Shown here: piece by piece, positions 1 through 11,534 of the stretch | How the letters are laid out: each line of letters starts with the position of its first letter | Position numbering within the stretch: position 1 is the stretch's first letter | Origin: Phycomyces blakesleeanus NRRL 1555(-) | Taxonomy: Eukaryota > Mucoromycota > Mucoromycetes > Mucorales > Phycomycetaceae | Assembly (NCBI RefSeq): GCF_001638985.1 | Contig: NW_017265136.1 | Coordinates: forward strand, 2,772,150-2,836,149 | DNA length: 64,000 nt | Direction: 5' to 3' | Notes under the pieces: model-generated | Seen by the model: the letters and a program-made list of their open reading frames with translations, nothing else | Told to the model about the DNA's origin: nothing | The model's database searches: none | Position numbers and translations under genes: made by a program

Positions 1-735
1 TAACAATAATAATATAAAAACTGTGCGCATTAACATACATATATAAATGTATGTATGTATGTATGTATGGGTGGGTGGGTTGGGTTTAAGGATAAAATCA
101 TTTAATAATTTCTGTAAATATCATGAATTCAAGTTCTCTTGGTATTCGAATGCGTCTATATGCTTGTCAAGTTTACTGTAATATTTTCTTAACAAAAATT
201 AAAGAAAAAAGTATATAAATATAACCATTGCATCAAGTCAGCTTTCAATCATTACAATGTGGATATTTTTCCAGAAAGTGGGTTCTTTTATGGTTATGGG
301 ATTTTTTTTATAAGGAAAAAATAGAGTATATATATATATATATCAACATTATGTTCAATTGACAAGCATTTGTATGTGCGTATGTAGGTATGCAGGTATG
401 TAGGTATGTTGGTATGTTGGTATTTGTAGGTGTGGATGCGAGAATTTGCGTGGGAGTGCGCGTATTTACGTGTGTGCATTGCATAAAATATTTGATAAAA
501 ATGGCTTATTGTATACACACTAAAGAAACGAAGAAGAAAAAAAGAGAGAGACATAAAGAGAGATGTGTTTGTGTGTGTGCTTGTGTGCTTAGAATAAAAT
601 GGAGTAAATATATTAATATGTGTATATAAAGCAAGATGAGGTAAAATAAAGTGAAATGAAATAAAAGAAGGGGGGGATGTAAAGGGTGAATGGTAAAAGG
701 TGGGGCATAATATTATAAAGGGAAAATGGATACAT
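1..735. other. AT-rich intergenic, downstream side of the bZIP gene
   Basis: No coding segment was recognised. The stretch holds TATG/TAGG-type simple repeats near 45-80 and 370-430, a TA run near 327-345, and a purine-rich AAATAAAG-type tract near 640-680 that would lie in the 3' flank of the minus-strand bZIP gene. Confidence 0.5.
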
Positions 736-1817
736 TTATTCTATTGAAGGTTGACAGTTGTGAAAAGCCAATAGCTCTTTGAGGTACATTACTTCTTCTT
801 TGAGCCGAGCTGTTTCTAATTGTAGTTGTCGGTTGTCCTCTGAAAGAAATTCTACTTTGTCTTGTAAGCTATTTAACCACTGCTTCTTCCGTTGTCGACA
901 TTTTAGAGCAGCTATAAAATTAAACGATCAATAAATAACGCATTGATTTGTAACCAATAGATAAATAAAACAAATTAAATATAAGAACAAAAATGGTGTT
1001 TATAGATGTACAAAGATGTATGTATATATATATTTCAACATACCTTGTCGATTTCTTTCCAAGAATGAGGCTCGCTTTTCTTTTTCAGAGGGATCAATTG
1101 GCTGTTTTGATGAAAGTGCCTGTTTTGGACAGGTTGGAGATGGTGTTGGCTCTTGTGTTAGTTCGTATTTTGGGTCGTAGGCAGGCGTTTGAGATTTTCG
1201 ATAGCGTTTTCTCTGTGGCTGTGGCTGTGGCTGTGATTGTGATTGTGATTGTGATTGTGATTGTGATCCTGGTTTTGTGATCGTTTGACTATGCTTCATT
1301 AGTTCCGAAAGGTCCGGCCTTGGTTCTGTAGGTGCAAGTTGTCTTTTGAGAGTTTGTTTCTCTATAGATAGGATATTAATGATTTTGTTGCCAAGAAAGA
1401 AAGAAAGAAAAAAAGAAAAAAAGAAATAGTAGATGATTACCAGCTTCTGTCTTTTTGTTTAATCGACCTGAGAATTGCCATGGTTGTCTGGATGTTGGGG
1501 ACAGTACTTGAGAGAAACTGGTTTCGAATGGATTTCGTTCTGCTAAAAGACTGAGCTTAGGAGGAACCTTTTGGACGCAGTTGGTCGGATATGACAGATC
1601 CAATATCAGTTGACCTTGATTAGAAACGGGTGATGAAAGGATACATCGGTCAAGCAAGCCTTTCTAAGATATGTATCTGTATGAAATATTTACTTTGATT
1701 TGTGTGCTCTTTTCCGGTCTGATTTGGGACATTTGTACTTCTTGAATCATTTTTAGACCCAGTAAATCGCCAGCCAGTAAAGTTTGGGGTGATTTGATTA
1801 GATTGATTGTTGACCAT
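736..1817 (-). CDS. Atf1/CREB-type bZIP transcription factor
   Basis: Nuclear DNA-binding regulator of the Atf1/AtfA (ATF/CREB) family, which in fungi acts below the stress MAP kinase; that role is inferred from the family. Exons read on the minus strand are about 1731-1817, 1441-1663, 1044-1361 and 736-911, giving about 267 aa. The basic region NRQAALKCRQRKKQWL is created exactly by splicing exon 3 to exon 4 and has the N-x7-R signature; a leucine zipper follows (LQDKVEF..LSEDNRQL..LKEEVMYLKELL) up to the C-terminus. The N-terminal part has NPFETSF, typical of Atf1 proteins, and the middle is a Ser/Gln then Pro/Gln dipeptide tract. Exons 2-4 join in phase. Exon 1 (ATG at 1817) is less sure: the in-phase donor (GTCCCA) is weak. 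Confidence 0.85.
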
Positions 1818-2944
1818 TTTCGTGTATGATTTCTGTGAATGGGCGTTTTAGAATAGAAATAATGGCAGAATAAAATATGTAAAAATGGGGAATTGACAGA
1901 TTTTTTTAAATAATTAAAATGATAATTAATTATTAATTAATCTGATAATCATTAGCTTTTATATATACTATATTATAATTATAATTATAATTATAATTAA
2001 AATTAAAATTATATATATATATAAAAAAGCCTATTTCTTTAATAATAAAACAAAATCAAAACCAATGATGGTGAAAATGATAAAGGAAGAAAGGTTATTA
2101 AAGATAATCGAAGTTTAATGTTGAGGAAAAAAATATAAGATCAAAAAGAAAGAAGAATAAGAAACTCTTTATACGATGCAAGTTTGTTTGTGCCGATAAA
2201 GGAAGAAAAAAGAACAACTCATAGAACAAAATAGAAGAATTTGTTCAAAGAGATACATCGTCCAAAATAAGAAATATATTTTTTTAATTTTTAAAAATAA
2301 AAAAAAAAATTAAAAATTTTGATAATTATAATTATAATTATAATTATAATTAGCATCTTTCATAGTTTAATCAACTAGAATTTCTATTTTATCATCCAAA
2401 AAGCCTCAAAACCCTTTGGAATCCAAGGCCAAAAATCACCCTTTAAGCCATCGAGGTTCATTCTATAAGCAAAGAAGAAGAAGAAGAAGAAGAAGAAGAA
2501 AAAGACGATATACAACAAACCACTCTATAGGAACCAAGCTATAGTAAATATTCTTAGACTGTAAGCTCACACAAATACATACAAAAGTATATAGATATAT
2601 GAATATTTACATGCATACCTACATATACATATACATATATATCTACACTCTTAATCTTACTTAATTTCTTGGTTTCTTACATACCTTACTTCTTTCTACT
2701 CTTGGCTGCTTGTAGGTTGATAATCTCTTACACGTAAATATACATGTACATGTACACGTATATATGTGGGTGGGTGGGTGTATACGCTTATATAGGTATT
2801 TATATATGTATATATATTCGAAAAAGAATAAAAGAGAATAAATGATTCCCTAGGTAACCTGTAGAATGTTCTGGAAAGATAATCAAAAAACTTCTATTCA
2901 GCTTCTATTTGCTTTAATCCCAAAAAAAAAGTACGCCTTTCCTC

Positions 2945-2981
<37 letters not shown>

Positions 2982-4161
2982 AGCAGTGTTTCCTTTTACT
3001 TCTTTATATTCTCTAGACCTTCCAAATATAATACATGCATGTATGAAATATACTTCTTTATCTTTCTTGTACAGGTGTGTATATTCAATATTATAAAATT
3101 CAAAAAAAAACTATTAAAATAATAATAATAATAATAAATAGTGTAGTAGCTTCTTATGATATATATGTACATGTATGAACTAAAATGAATAAAGTACTTA
3201 AACTTTCATCTTCCTACTGTTGCTTTACATTTTTCTTTCAGTATTCATTTTCACAATTTTGTATGTAATTTCTAGGAATCTTTTTCTTTGCATTTGGGAT
3301 GAGTTACACAGTCTATAGACCTTCCATCCTTAATTCCTCATTAAAAAAGAAAGTCCCAAAATCTTTAGCTTGCGTGTGTCTGCGCAAAGAATTTTATAGA
3401 TATGAATGAGTTGTAAGGTGAGTTTCAAGTTTGTCTACACTGCTCATCTTGATTCCAATTTAGACTTTCTATGGTTGCCTTGGTAACAAATGCAAGTTTA
3501 ACATTTGGTGCGGATAGACTAAAAGTTCAAAAAAAAGACAAAAAATAACAAGAATGCAAGTAATATTATTGGACAAGAGTTTTAATTCATTTTGTCCCTT
3601 TTTTGCCTTTTTTTTTTTTTTAAGCAAGGAAAAAAGAAAGGGCAAAAAAAGAGCAATTTTTTTTATCAACTAATTGGCTAATATTTTTTCATTCTCTCTT
3701 CTGCTTCTTTCCTATATTTTTTTTGGTCTTTTACTTATAATTTTGCTTCCTTTTGTGTGTGCACTTTAATCATTCTTTTCATTGTCACTGTCATAATAGT
3801 AGACAAATATATCATCAGATCATTTTTTTCAAAGTATATATAAGAGAATTAGTGTCTAATATTTTAGCTTGTATTTTTTTTCGTAATAAAATAATGCCTT
3901 TCCACCGACGTACTAATGATGTCTTTTTTTTTCAGCTTATTTATATATGTATAATGTATGTATATATATCTTGTCCTAAATAGGGACAAGCCCGACGGAC
4001 TATTATTTATTTGTGTGTGTGTGTGTGTGTGTGTGTGTCGAGCTTAACAGAAAAACTTATCTACTACTTCTTTGTCTCTTTATTTCTTTTCCTTACTTTC
4101 TTCTTTTTCTTCTTCTTCTTCTTCTTCTTCTTCTTCTTCTTCTTCTTCTTCTTGCAACAAC
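1818..4161. other. AT-rich intergenic with simple repeats
   Basis: Upstream regions of the divergent bZIP and DUF4112 genes. Contents: ATAATT repeats at about 1975-2000 and 2322-2350, GAA repeat at 2465-2500, TA runs near 2947-2980, ATA repeat near 3117-3137, GT repeat at 4013-4038. No gene seen. Confidence 0.55.
4095..4153 (+). repeat. TTC trinucleotide microsatellite immediately upstream of a start codon
   Basis: About 58 bases of near-perfect CTT/TTC repeat end nine bases before the ATG of the DUF4112 gene, so the repeat is in its 5' leader or core promoter. An in-frame upstream start would make a poly-Ser N-terminus, but ATG at 4162 gives the normal domain start. Confidence 0.85.
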
Positions 4162-5110
4162 ATGACCACCATAGCCAAACGTCTGGTATTGGGAAAGGCT
4201 GCCGAAAGATTCAACAAACCTTCTGTGGTTGCAACCGATGCCGAGATAAAGGCAGCTATTGAAGAGGCAGCTCACTCAAAAAGAAGGCACTGGTGGCAAT
4301 CCAAAGCCACTCCAGACATAATTCTCAACGAGAGAGACAGAAATGTCTTGAGAAGCGTGAAGAGAAAGGCTGTTTATCTTGACAAAGGGTTTGACTGTTG
4401 TTGTTGTCAGATTGGACTGGATCCAATTGTTGGTAAATATCATATACACATATAGACATTCGTGTAATATATACATACATATTTATATCTATATCTATAA
4501 AAAGGTTTGATTCCTGTGGTTGGAGACATGATTAGTATGATCATGGCACTGCAAATTATACGGATAGCCTCAAGAGCAGATCTTCCACGGAGCCTATTGC
4601 TCCAGATGCTGGGAAATGTGATGATGGACTTTTTGGTATGTCAAAAAAATAAAAAATATTTAATCACAATACGTACATTTATATTTACACTATAATATAT
4701 CTATATAGGTTGGTTTGACTCCTGTGGCAGGCGATATTCTTGATGTTTTGTTCAAATGCAACTGGAGAAATGCTCAACTGTTGGAAGAATACTTGATGGT
4801 CAGGCGAAGGGATGAGATTAGAGCTGAGAAAGGATTATTGGTTCATGCAGATAACGACTCTGCCCGATCTTATGCACAGGTTGCAGCAGCAGCACCGCCA
4901 CCACCAAAACAATCATCATCAACATCAACATCAACATCAGCACCGGCTAATCAATCTCATGGCATTCAAACACATTTGAAACATACACAACCACATACAC
5001 AATCAACAACAGCGGATTCTGTTGCGATTGCTATTCCACCGGAACAGCCTCAAAAGAAGCAGTATGGTACATTCTTTACTTGGCTGCGTTCTTCAGATAC
5101 CTCTTCATAA
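4162..5110 (+). CDS. DUF4112 family membrane protein
   Basis: Three exons, 4162-4432, 4505-4635 and 4709-5110, total 267 aa and join in phase. After a basic N-terminal helix the protein shows the DUF4112 hallmark: LDPIVGLIPVVGDMISMIMA, then a helical linker ending LLLQMLGNVMMDFL, then the repeat VGLTPVAGDILDVLFKCNWR with the conserved N-A-x-L-L-E. The two G-L-x-P-V-x-G-D motifs lie in hydrophobic hairpins, so membrane association is expected. Both splice junctions fall inside these motifs and restore them exactly. The C-terminal 90 residues are low complexity (Ala/Pro, Ser/Thr, Gln/His) and end KKQYGTFFTWLRSSDTSS. Biochemical function of the family is unknown. Confidence 0.9.
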
Positions 5111-5718
5111 TAAAAGCATCAATAATAACATGATCTGAACAAACAAGAAAAAAAAAAGAGTTTGTTTCAAAAACTATCAAATATATATCTCTTATAATCA
5201 AACTTGCGTTGTACTTTTGTGCCTTTGTACCATGTACCGTGTACTTTCTTATAATTTCTTATTATTATTATTATTTTTTATTAATATACTTCTTTTTGAT
5301 ACTATGTAAAGACCAAAAACAAAACAAAACAAAATATATACATATACATTATATGTATATATATACTCTCTCTATGAAACGGGTGAGGGGGAAGGCAAAG
5401 TTGACGATGATACAAAAATTGAGCGGTTTTTTTTTGTTCTTTCTTTTTTATAACTTTTTTTACTTTTTTTGGATGTTGTGCCATTATACATGCATGTTGT
5501 GTGTTTGGTGTGTTTGGTGCTGATGAAAGTGATTCTTTTTTTTTAAAGGAGATGTGAGTGTATGAGAGTGAGCGTATGAGTGAGTGAGTGAAATAGATAG
5601 ATAGAGGGTTTGTGCGTGAGAGTCTGTGCGAGTGTTGTAAATTGAGAGAATGTAATGAACACGCTTTTCTTGCTTTTTTCTTTCTTTCTTTCTTTCTTGC
5701 TTGCTTGCTCTTCTTCTT
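5111..5718. other. Convergent 3' flanks
   Basis: Short AT-rich region between two convergent genes, with T-rich and GTGAG/GAGT-type simple sequence at about 5550-5640 and a CTTT repeat at 5680-5698. No coding segment seen. Confidence 0.5.
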
Positions 5719-7630
5719 TTAATCCATATCAACATCCTGGACATCAACACGACGTTCGCCAAAGTTTACATCGAGTGCTGTAGCCTTGTGCTTGGTAGGT
5801 CTGGCTTGCTTGACAGCAGGTGTGCTGAGAACATTGGCAGCGTTGGTGGGCTGGGGAATGCAGTACTGGGAATGTACATAAGGAAGAGGCTGTGCGGCAG
5901 TCAACTGCATAGGTCCATCGGCCAATACCAAGACAGTGGACTTGTATTGTGCCACAAGATCAGATGAGAGTTGGGTGCGCATAACAGTGTAAGGGGTAAC
6001 GAGGTGGTGAGCCAACAAAGATACCAAACCGAGACGAGCCTGGTTACCAGACAAAGCACTATACATGTATATCATGTTTAGTTGTTTTATTTAAATCAAT
6101 AAATACATCAAATTTATATTTTGTTTCCCTATTTCTATACATTAGATACGCAAGAATAATGAAACTTACCGAGTGGAGAAGGGGAAGACGGTGTGCTTGG
6201 CGTTGATCTCACTGAAGGCAAGGCGGGCAGAGCGCATCTTGAGCTGGTAAGAAGCATTTACATCTCTCTGGTACAGGAATGGCTTGTCTTCTGCAGTCTT
6301 GACCTATTTTTTTTTTAAAGATAATAATAGTAATAAGAAAATCAGTACATATATATATATATTATACATTCCTTCCTATTTCTCTTTTTCTCTTTTTAAA
6401 AGTAATTTCTTACCTTTCCATCACTGGTGGTGAGAACAATGTTAAGCTGGTAAACCTGGTTGGCTTCAATCTCAAAGTCCAAGTTCTCCAATTCCTTAAC
6501 GGTCATCTCCTCGTTCAACTGGTTCTCGATATCTTTACCGGCACGCAATACAAAACGCTTCATAAGAGAAGAGAAGGTTCCCTCTGCGGGCTTGCAACGG
6601 TAGTACGCAGCGATCTCGGAAATAACACGGGAGATCTCTGAGCTCTACAAATACAAAAATAAAAAGAATAACGTTTAAATACAATATAATACTCAAAGTA
6701 ACCACACATACAATATACGTATATCATATATCCTTCCATTTCTCTCTCTCTCTTTCTCTCATTTTATTACCTTAACACCGGGTCTGAGCATACGGATTGC
6801 AGCTTCATGGGCAAAGTAAGTAGCGCAAATGACATCAGCAGCACGACCACCGATAGGTTGGCTGGGAGTAGGGTTGACAATGGTGGAGTGGGCAGCAGTA
6901 GCGATATAACCATTGACATGAACACCCAACTCACTAATTATTATCATTCATTGAGAAAAAGATTGCGTTTAGTTTGGTTTAGTTTCATGAAAGTATTTTA
7001 CTTGCACATTTTTCTCGATTTATGGTTTGATCTAGTACAATGGATTCATACAATTTTTAAGAAGAAAATAGGCTTACATCTTTACAAGATCATTGGGCTT
7101 GAGGTTGTAGTCGTTTTCGGGAAGAGGGGAGTAGTACTGGACAAGGTTGTTGATAGTAACACATGTAGGGAGAGCAATACCTCTCTCGGTGTTCTTGTAA
7201 ACACCTTCAGTCTACAAAGATAAGAAAAATAACATTAAATTAATTGATTTATATAGATATTTTTTTTTTACTTGAACTATTGTATACATACGCTGGCAAG
7301 AATGAGATCATCACCAAACTGGCAGAGATCGCTGACAGAGATTCCAGGAGAAACCTTGGAAATAACAAGGGGAAGGACAGCTAATTTTTTTTTTTAAAAA
7401 TAAAATAAAAAATAAAGTTAATAAAAGCAATTTTAATTATATATATATATGATTTTAACTGTTGTATGTTGTAAGTTCTTCTTCCTTCTTGTCTTATTTT
7501 TATTTGGTTACTTACTGTTGACAATGTCAGCAGAGATCAGGTACATTTCAAGAACCTTGGGATCATTGAGGTCATTGTCGGAAGCAAACTTGGTTTGCGA
7601 GTAAATAGGTGTAACTTCCATGTCAGTCAT
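5719..7630 (-). CDS. PA2G4: EBP1/PA2G4-like protein (methionine aminopeptidase fold, ribosome-associated)
   Basis: Homologue of human EBP1/PA2G4 and fission yeast Cdb4: a pita-bread (MetAP) fold protein that binds the ribosome and RNA rather than trimming methionine. Seven exons (minus): 7516-7630, 7292-7380, 7078-7211, 6771-6933, 6414-6644, 6170-6303, 5719-6058; all phases close, 401 aa. Diagnostic parts: MYLISADIVNTVLPLVISKV near the N-terminus, TERGIALPTCVTINNLVQYY, then KIELGVHVNGYIATAAHSTI, where the family has K-I-D-L-G-V-H; this motif is rebuilt across an intron. The C-terminal Lys-rich RNA-binding tail of animal EBP1 is shorter here (KQARPTKHKATALDV, then VDVQDVDMD). Start at 7630 gives MTDMEVTP. 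Divergent from RWDD1, with 1.5 kb between them. Confidence 0.95.
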
Positions 7631-8934
7631 TTTAAAGAAGTTTATGTATGTATGTGAATATGTGTATATGTAATAAAGTAATTAAACAATCAATAAAATA
7701 AATTAAGATAAAATATCAGAAATTCAAGTCCTTTTTTTTTGGACTTTTTTTTTTTCTTCTCTTAAAAAAAAAATTAAAGAACGACTTGCTTTTACTCTCT
7801 AAATCCATTGAATATCGCAAGCCACATTTGTTTGGAGAGTGAGTGAGTTTTTTTTTGGATTATATAAATGGAGCTTTGCTGAGCTAGAAATCATAGAGGG
7901 AAAAAAAAAAAAAGACAAGATTTGGAACAATTTTAACTAAAAATCTGTAACAATATTGGCAGTAGTAAGAATGTTATAATTATGCCAGTGCCAAATATAA
8001 ACGGTTTATCAAATAGCTTGATTCTTTTCTGTGTTCTGGTAATATAGAGTATCTTTAATAACATAAACTTTAAGTAAAAAGACATTTATTTTAATACAGA
8101 ATAAAATCAAAACTCGATCTATTGATCTAAATGATCTGTTCTATTTTTCTTCTTCTCTTCATCACTAAAATTGAGCACTGACTGTAAATTATTTCATACA
8201 TCGACTCTCAAAAGTGTTACACCGTACCTGGAGCTTAAACACATACTAAACCTCTTTTTGAGGTTACCGGTGGATTTGTTAAATACCAATTATTTCTATT
8301 TCGGGGGGCCATATATATGTGTATATGATCGCAAAGATGAACACATCAAGAATACGATCCGAGTAACATACTTGCAAACACATCTTGCTTGAATGGTGGA
8401 AACCAGTTGAGCAAAAGCCCAAAGTTAGACTGGTCCTTAAAAGATACATCTTTAAAACCTTTTCTTTTTCTATTGTTACAGAAAATTCACTACAACTGGG
8501 TTGCTTAAGCATCTATACAGTTACAAGCACCAGAGCAAGAAAATTCAGAACTTTTAGGTTTTATGTAGCTGTCACCCGATCGAATATCGCATAAAACGCT
8601 AAGAAACAAAGAAAAAAACCCTCTTTTTAAGCAGATGATAAGTATTGGCTTTTAGAGACACGGTATTCAACTGCGTTCAAGAGTGTTTAGGGTTTTGTTT
8701 GTAGCTAAAGTTTGAAGGTCTAAAACCACTTTTACCTATGAACAATTGTGGCTTTAGATAATGTCTTGGTTTCTCATAAACTTTTTTTTTTAAAAATTGA
8801 AACAGAATAAAGTTGAAACAGAATAAAATAAAAAGTAAAAGACAAGTCTTTATAAGAAGTGACGCAACAGAAAATAAGCTGGTGTTTAATGTGGTGCAGT
8901 AAGAAGAACTCCAAGTCAATCCCGAACAGGGCGC

Positions 8935-8969
<35 letters not shown>

Positions 8970-9099
8970 GGCTACATTACTTTAAAACTATAATATTAAT
9001 TTTTATTATTATTACTTCTTTCAAAAAACAGTAATAAAATAAAAAAGCAAACAAACCATTACTACCATTATTACATTTGTTATTAATTAATACTTCATT
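7631..9099. other. Divergent intergenic between EBP1 and RWDD1
   Basis: No gene recognised. Only short open frames near 8170-8600 without family resemblance. A 32-base poly-T run (8937-8968) follows a locally GC-rich piece (CCCGAACAGGGCGCG). Presumably contains both promoters; no specific element could be supported. Confidence 0.5.
8937..8968. repeat. Poly-T homopolymer run
   Basis: Thirty-two consecutive T bases, the longest mononucleotide run in the window. It could be a retro-insertion tail (poly-A on the minus strand) or simple slippage; no flanking element or target duplication was recognised. Confidence 0.9.
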
Positions 9100-10335
9100 A
9101 TGACAGGTTAGTTTGTTGTCATTAATCCCAGTTCAGATTCGAGTAAAGAAAAATAAATAACAATAAATTAACCTACAACGACCACAATCCAGATTACATT
9201 GAAGAGCAACAAAACGAACTCGAGGCTCTTGAATCAATTTACCCCGAAGAATTTGAAGGTAAAAATTTAAATTGAAAAGTTTTTGCTTTTTTAAAAGAAA
9301 GAACCAAAGAACAAGAGAACGAAAGAATACCAGATATAGGTTTTAAGAAAAATGCATGTTAAAGATCTAAAAAAAAAAAAGAAACTTAAATTATGTTTAC
9401 TGTTGTGTTGATTCTTTTTAGCCATTAGTGAAAAGGAATTCCGTATTACTATCCAACCTGATGAAGAAGACGAAGAAACAGCATGTAAATAAAGTAATCC
9501 ATGTCTAATGGATGTAGATTATTGACCGTAGTTTTTTTTTTTGTTATTCATATAGGCACTGTGGTTCTTCATGTAAAATATACACCAAAGTACCCCGATG
9601 AGCTACCCGAGTATAATATTGAGGTTGTAGACGGCGAACTTCCCGAGAGTTATGTGGAACGAATCGACTTGGCATTGAAAGAGGCTGTAAGTTGGAGAGA
9701 AAGTGGAAAGTTAAATATAATAGAGATAATACCAATACCAATAAAAATAAAAGTAAAACTGATAATAATATATGTAAAACCAAAAAAAAGGGAGAGGACT
9801 CTTTAGGAATGGCAATGATTTTTACATTGGCTTCGATTATCAAAGAAGAATTAAATCAGATTGTCCTTGATGCCCAGCGAGTTCGTGATGAAGTAGAAGA
9901 AGAACGAAAACGTAAAGAAGAGGAAATCGAACAGGCGAAGTTCAGAGGCACCAAATTGACAGTAGAGAGATTCATGGCGTGGAAGGCTGAATTCGATAAG
10001 GAGATGGAGGCAAAAGAAGACAAAGAGAAGATTGCCAGAATGAAAGAGCTGAAGAACAGATTGAATGGTAAAAATTGGATTATATTGGATTATGTTGAAT
10101 ATTCTGGATCAAAGTGGGTAATTAATATCTATTGCTTGCTTGTTTTTTTCTCTCTAAAAAAAAAGGTCGTCAATTGTTTGAACAAGACAAGTCTCTTGCT
10201 TTGTCTGATGCTAAATACATGGATGAAGGAGATGTTTCTGTCGACGTATCCCAATTCGACAAGGAAGAACGTAACCACAGCGAAGATGAAGATGACACTA
10301 ATGCGGTCTGGAGACAGTTATCAAAGGAAGATTAG
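9100..10335 (+). CDS. RWD domain protein, RWDD1/Gir2 (DFRP2) homologue
   Basis: Partner protein of the DRG-family GTPase Rbg2/DRG2 and of Gcn1 in translation control, by family knowledge. Six exons: 9100-9106, 9193-9258, 9422-9484, 9556-9686, 9791-10067 and 10166-10335; 237 aa, against 243 in human RWDD1. The first exon is only 7 nt (ATGACAG); splicing yields MTDYIEEQQNELEALESIYP, the canonical RWD start. The RWD signature YTPKYPDELPEY and the closing SLGMAMIFTLASIIKE helix follow, then a charged coiled coil (about 115-175) with FRGTKLTVERFMAWKAEF, and the conserved GRQLFEQDKSLALSDAKYMD before an acidic tail. The acceptor of exon 5 (AAAAG at 9790) was chosen for phase; another AG six bases later would also stay in frame. 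Confidence 0.92.
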
Positions 10336-10872
10336 AAAGAGAGGCAAAGAGGTTTTCTTTTTTAATAATGGATATAAGAAATTCTATGGATCAAACCTGT
10401 TCTTTTACTCTCTACTTTATACAAACACGCATATATATATATATATATATATATATAAACAACAACAAAACAGCAGACAAAAATTGTACAGAATGATGTT
10501 TATACAAAAAAGATGGACTTGTAAGACAAAGTGTAGATAATAAATAAATGAGATTTTTATTGGCATGAAATCATATTTGGTATACAGGCACAAATATTAT
10601 ACATTTTAATATATTCTTTTGTTCTAATTGATATACTTACCGGCAAGAAGAAGTCCATGTGTATCTCTCTTATAATTCCTTTAAAACAAACACATATTTT
10701 ATATTCTAATGCTAATGATAACCATTCCCTCACTCGATTCACACATTGGAAAAAAAAAATGAAAAAATATATAAGAAAATAAAAAAAAGAAAGGGTGGGA
10801 TGACTATTGCCGCCTATCCCGGGACCGTTGTGTATCTTTATTAAGGTGGTGGTAAACAGAAGTTCATGGATT
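10336..10872. other. Convergent 3' flanks of RWDD1 and RPL9
   Basis: AT-rich, with a TA run at 10431-10456. No coding segment or RNA gene recognised. Confidence 0.5.
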
Positions 10873-11534
10873 TTAATCAGAAGCCTCGAGAACATTACGT
10901 TCAGAGACATAGATACCATCCAAGAACTTTCTGATATCCTTGTTCTTGACCAAGCAAGATTGTTGGATATCAGCAGCTACAAAGAAAAACAAGACAAAAT
11001 TAGCCTACATACTCACACACACACGCACATACATACACACAAAATAATATGTATATAGATAAACTTACCTGATTGAGAAACGGCTTCAAGATCATTACCA
11101 GTCAGGGTCAACTCATCCTTTTGGTTCTTGGAAGCCTCGACAGTTACGCCTTCGCGCATCTGAACTCGGAAGACAACCTTTTGACCAAGGAAGTTACGGA
11201 TCTCGACATCCTTTCCACCGTTGTTAATAATGCAGTTGATTGGGAAATGTGCATAGACATAACGCATCTTGTATTCAAAGCCCTTTGTGACACCGGTGAT
11301 CATGTTGTTGATCAACGAACGGACGGTGCGGATGCAGGCAACATGCTTACGAAGACCGTGGTGAACGGTGAACTTGATAAGTGAGTCGTTGACTTTTTTG
11401 ATTTCAATGTTGAGATGGTTGAAGTTCTTGGTGAGTGTACCCCGGGGACCTTCGACAGTGACCAGACGGGACTTGACAATGACCTTGACGTTGTTGGGGA
11501 TGATGAGTTCGTCTTGCTTGCAGATATCCTTCAT
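10873..11534 (-). CDS. RPL9: 60S ribosomal protein L9 (uL6)
   Basis: Large-subunit ribosomal protein near the stalk base. Two exons (minus): 11069-11534 and 10873-10976, total 189 aa (yeast L9 is 191). The protein has the expected order: [60 protein letters not shown], then [20 protein letters not shown] and [20 protein letters not shown], the last restored across the intron. It ends [11 protein letters not shown]. Start at 11534 ([11 protein letters not shown]) matches family starts. It is divergent from the kinase gene. Confidence 0.97.
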
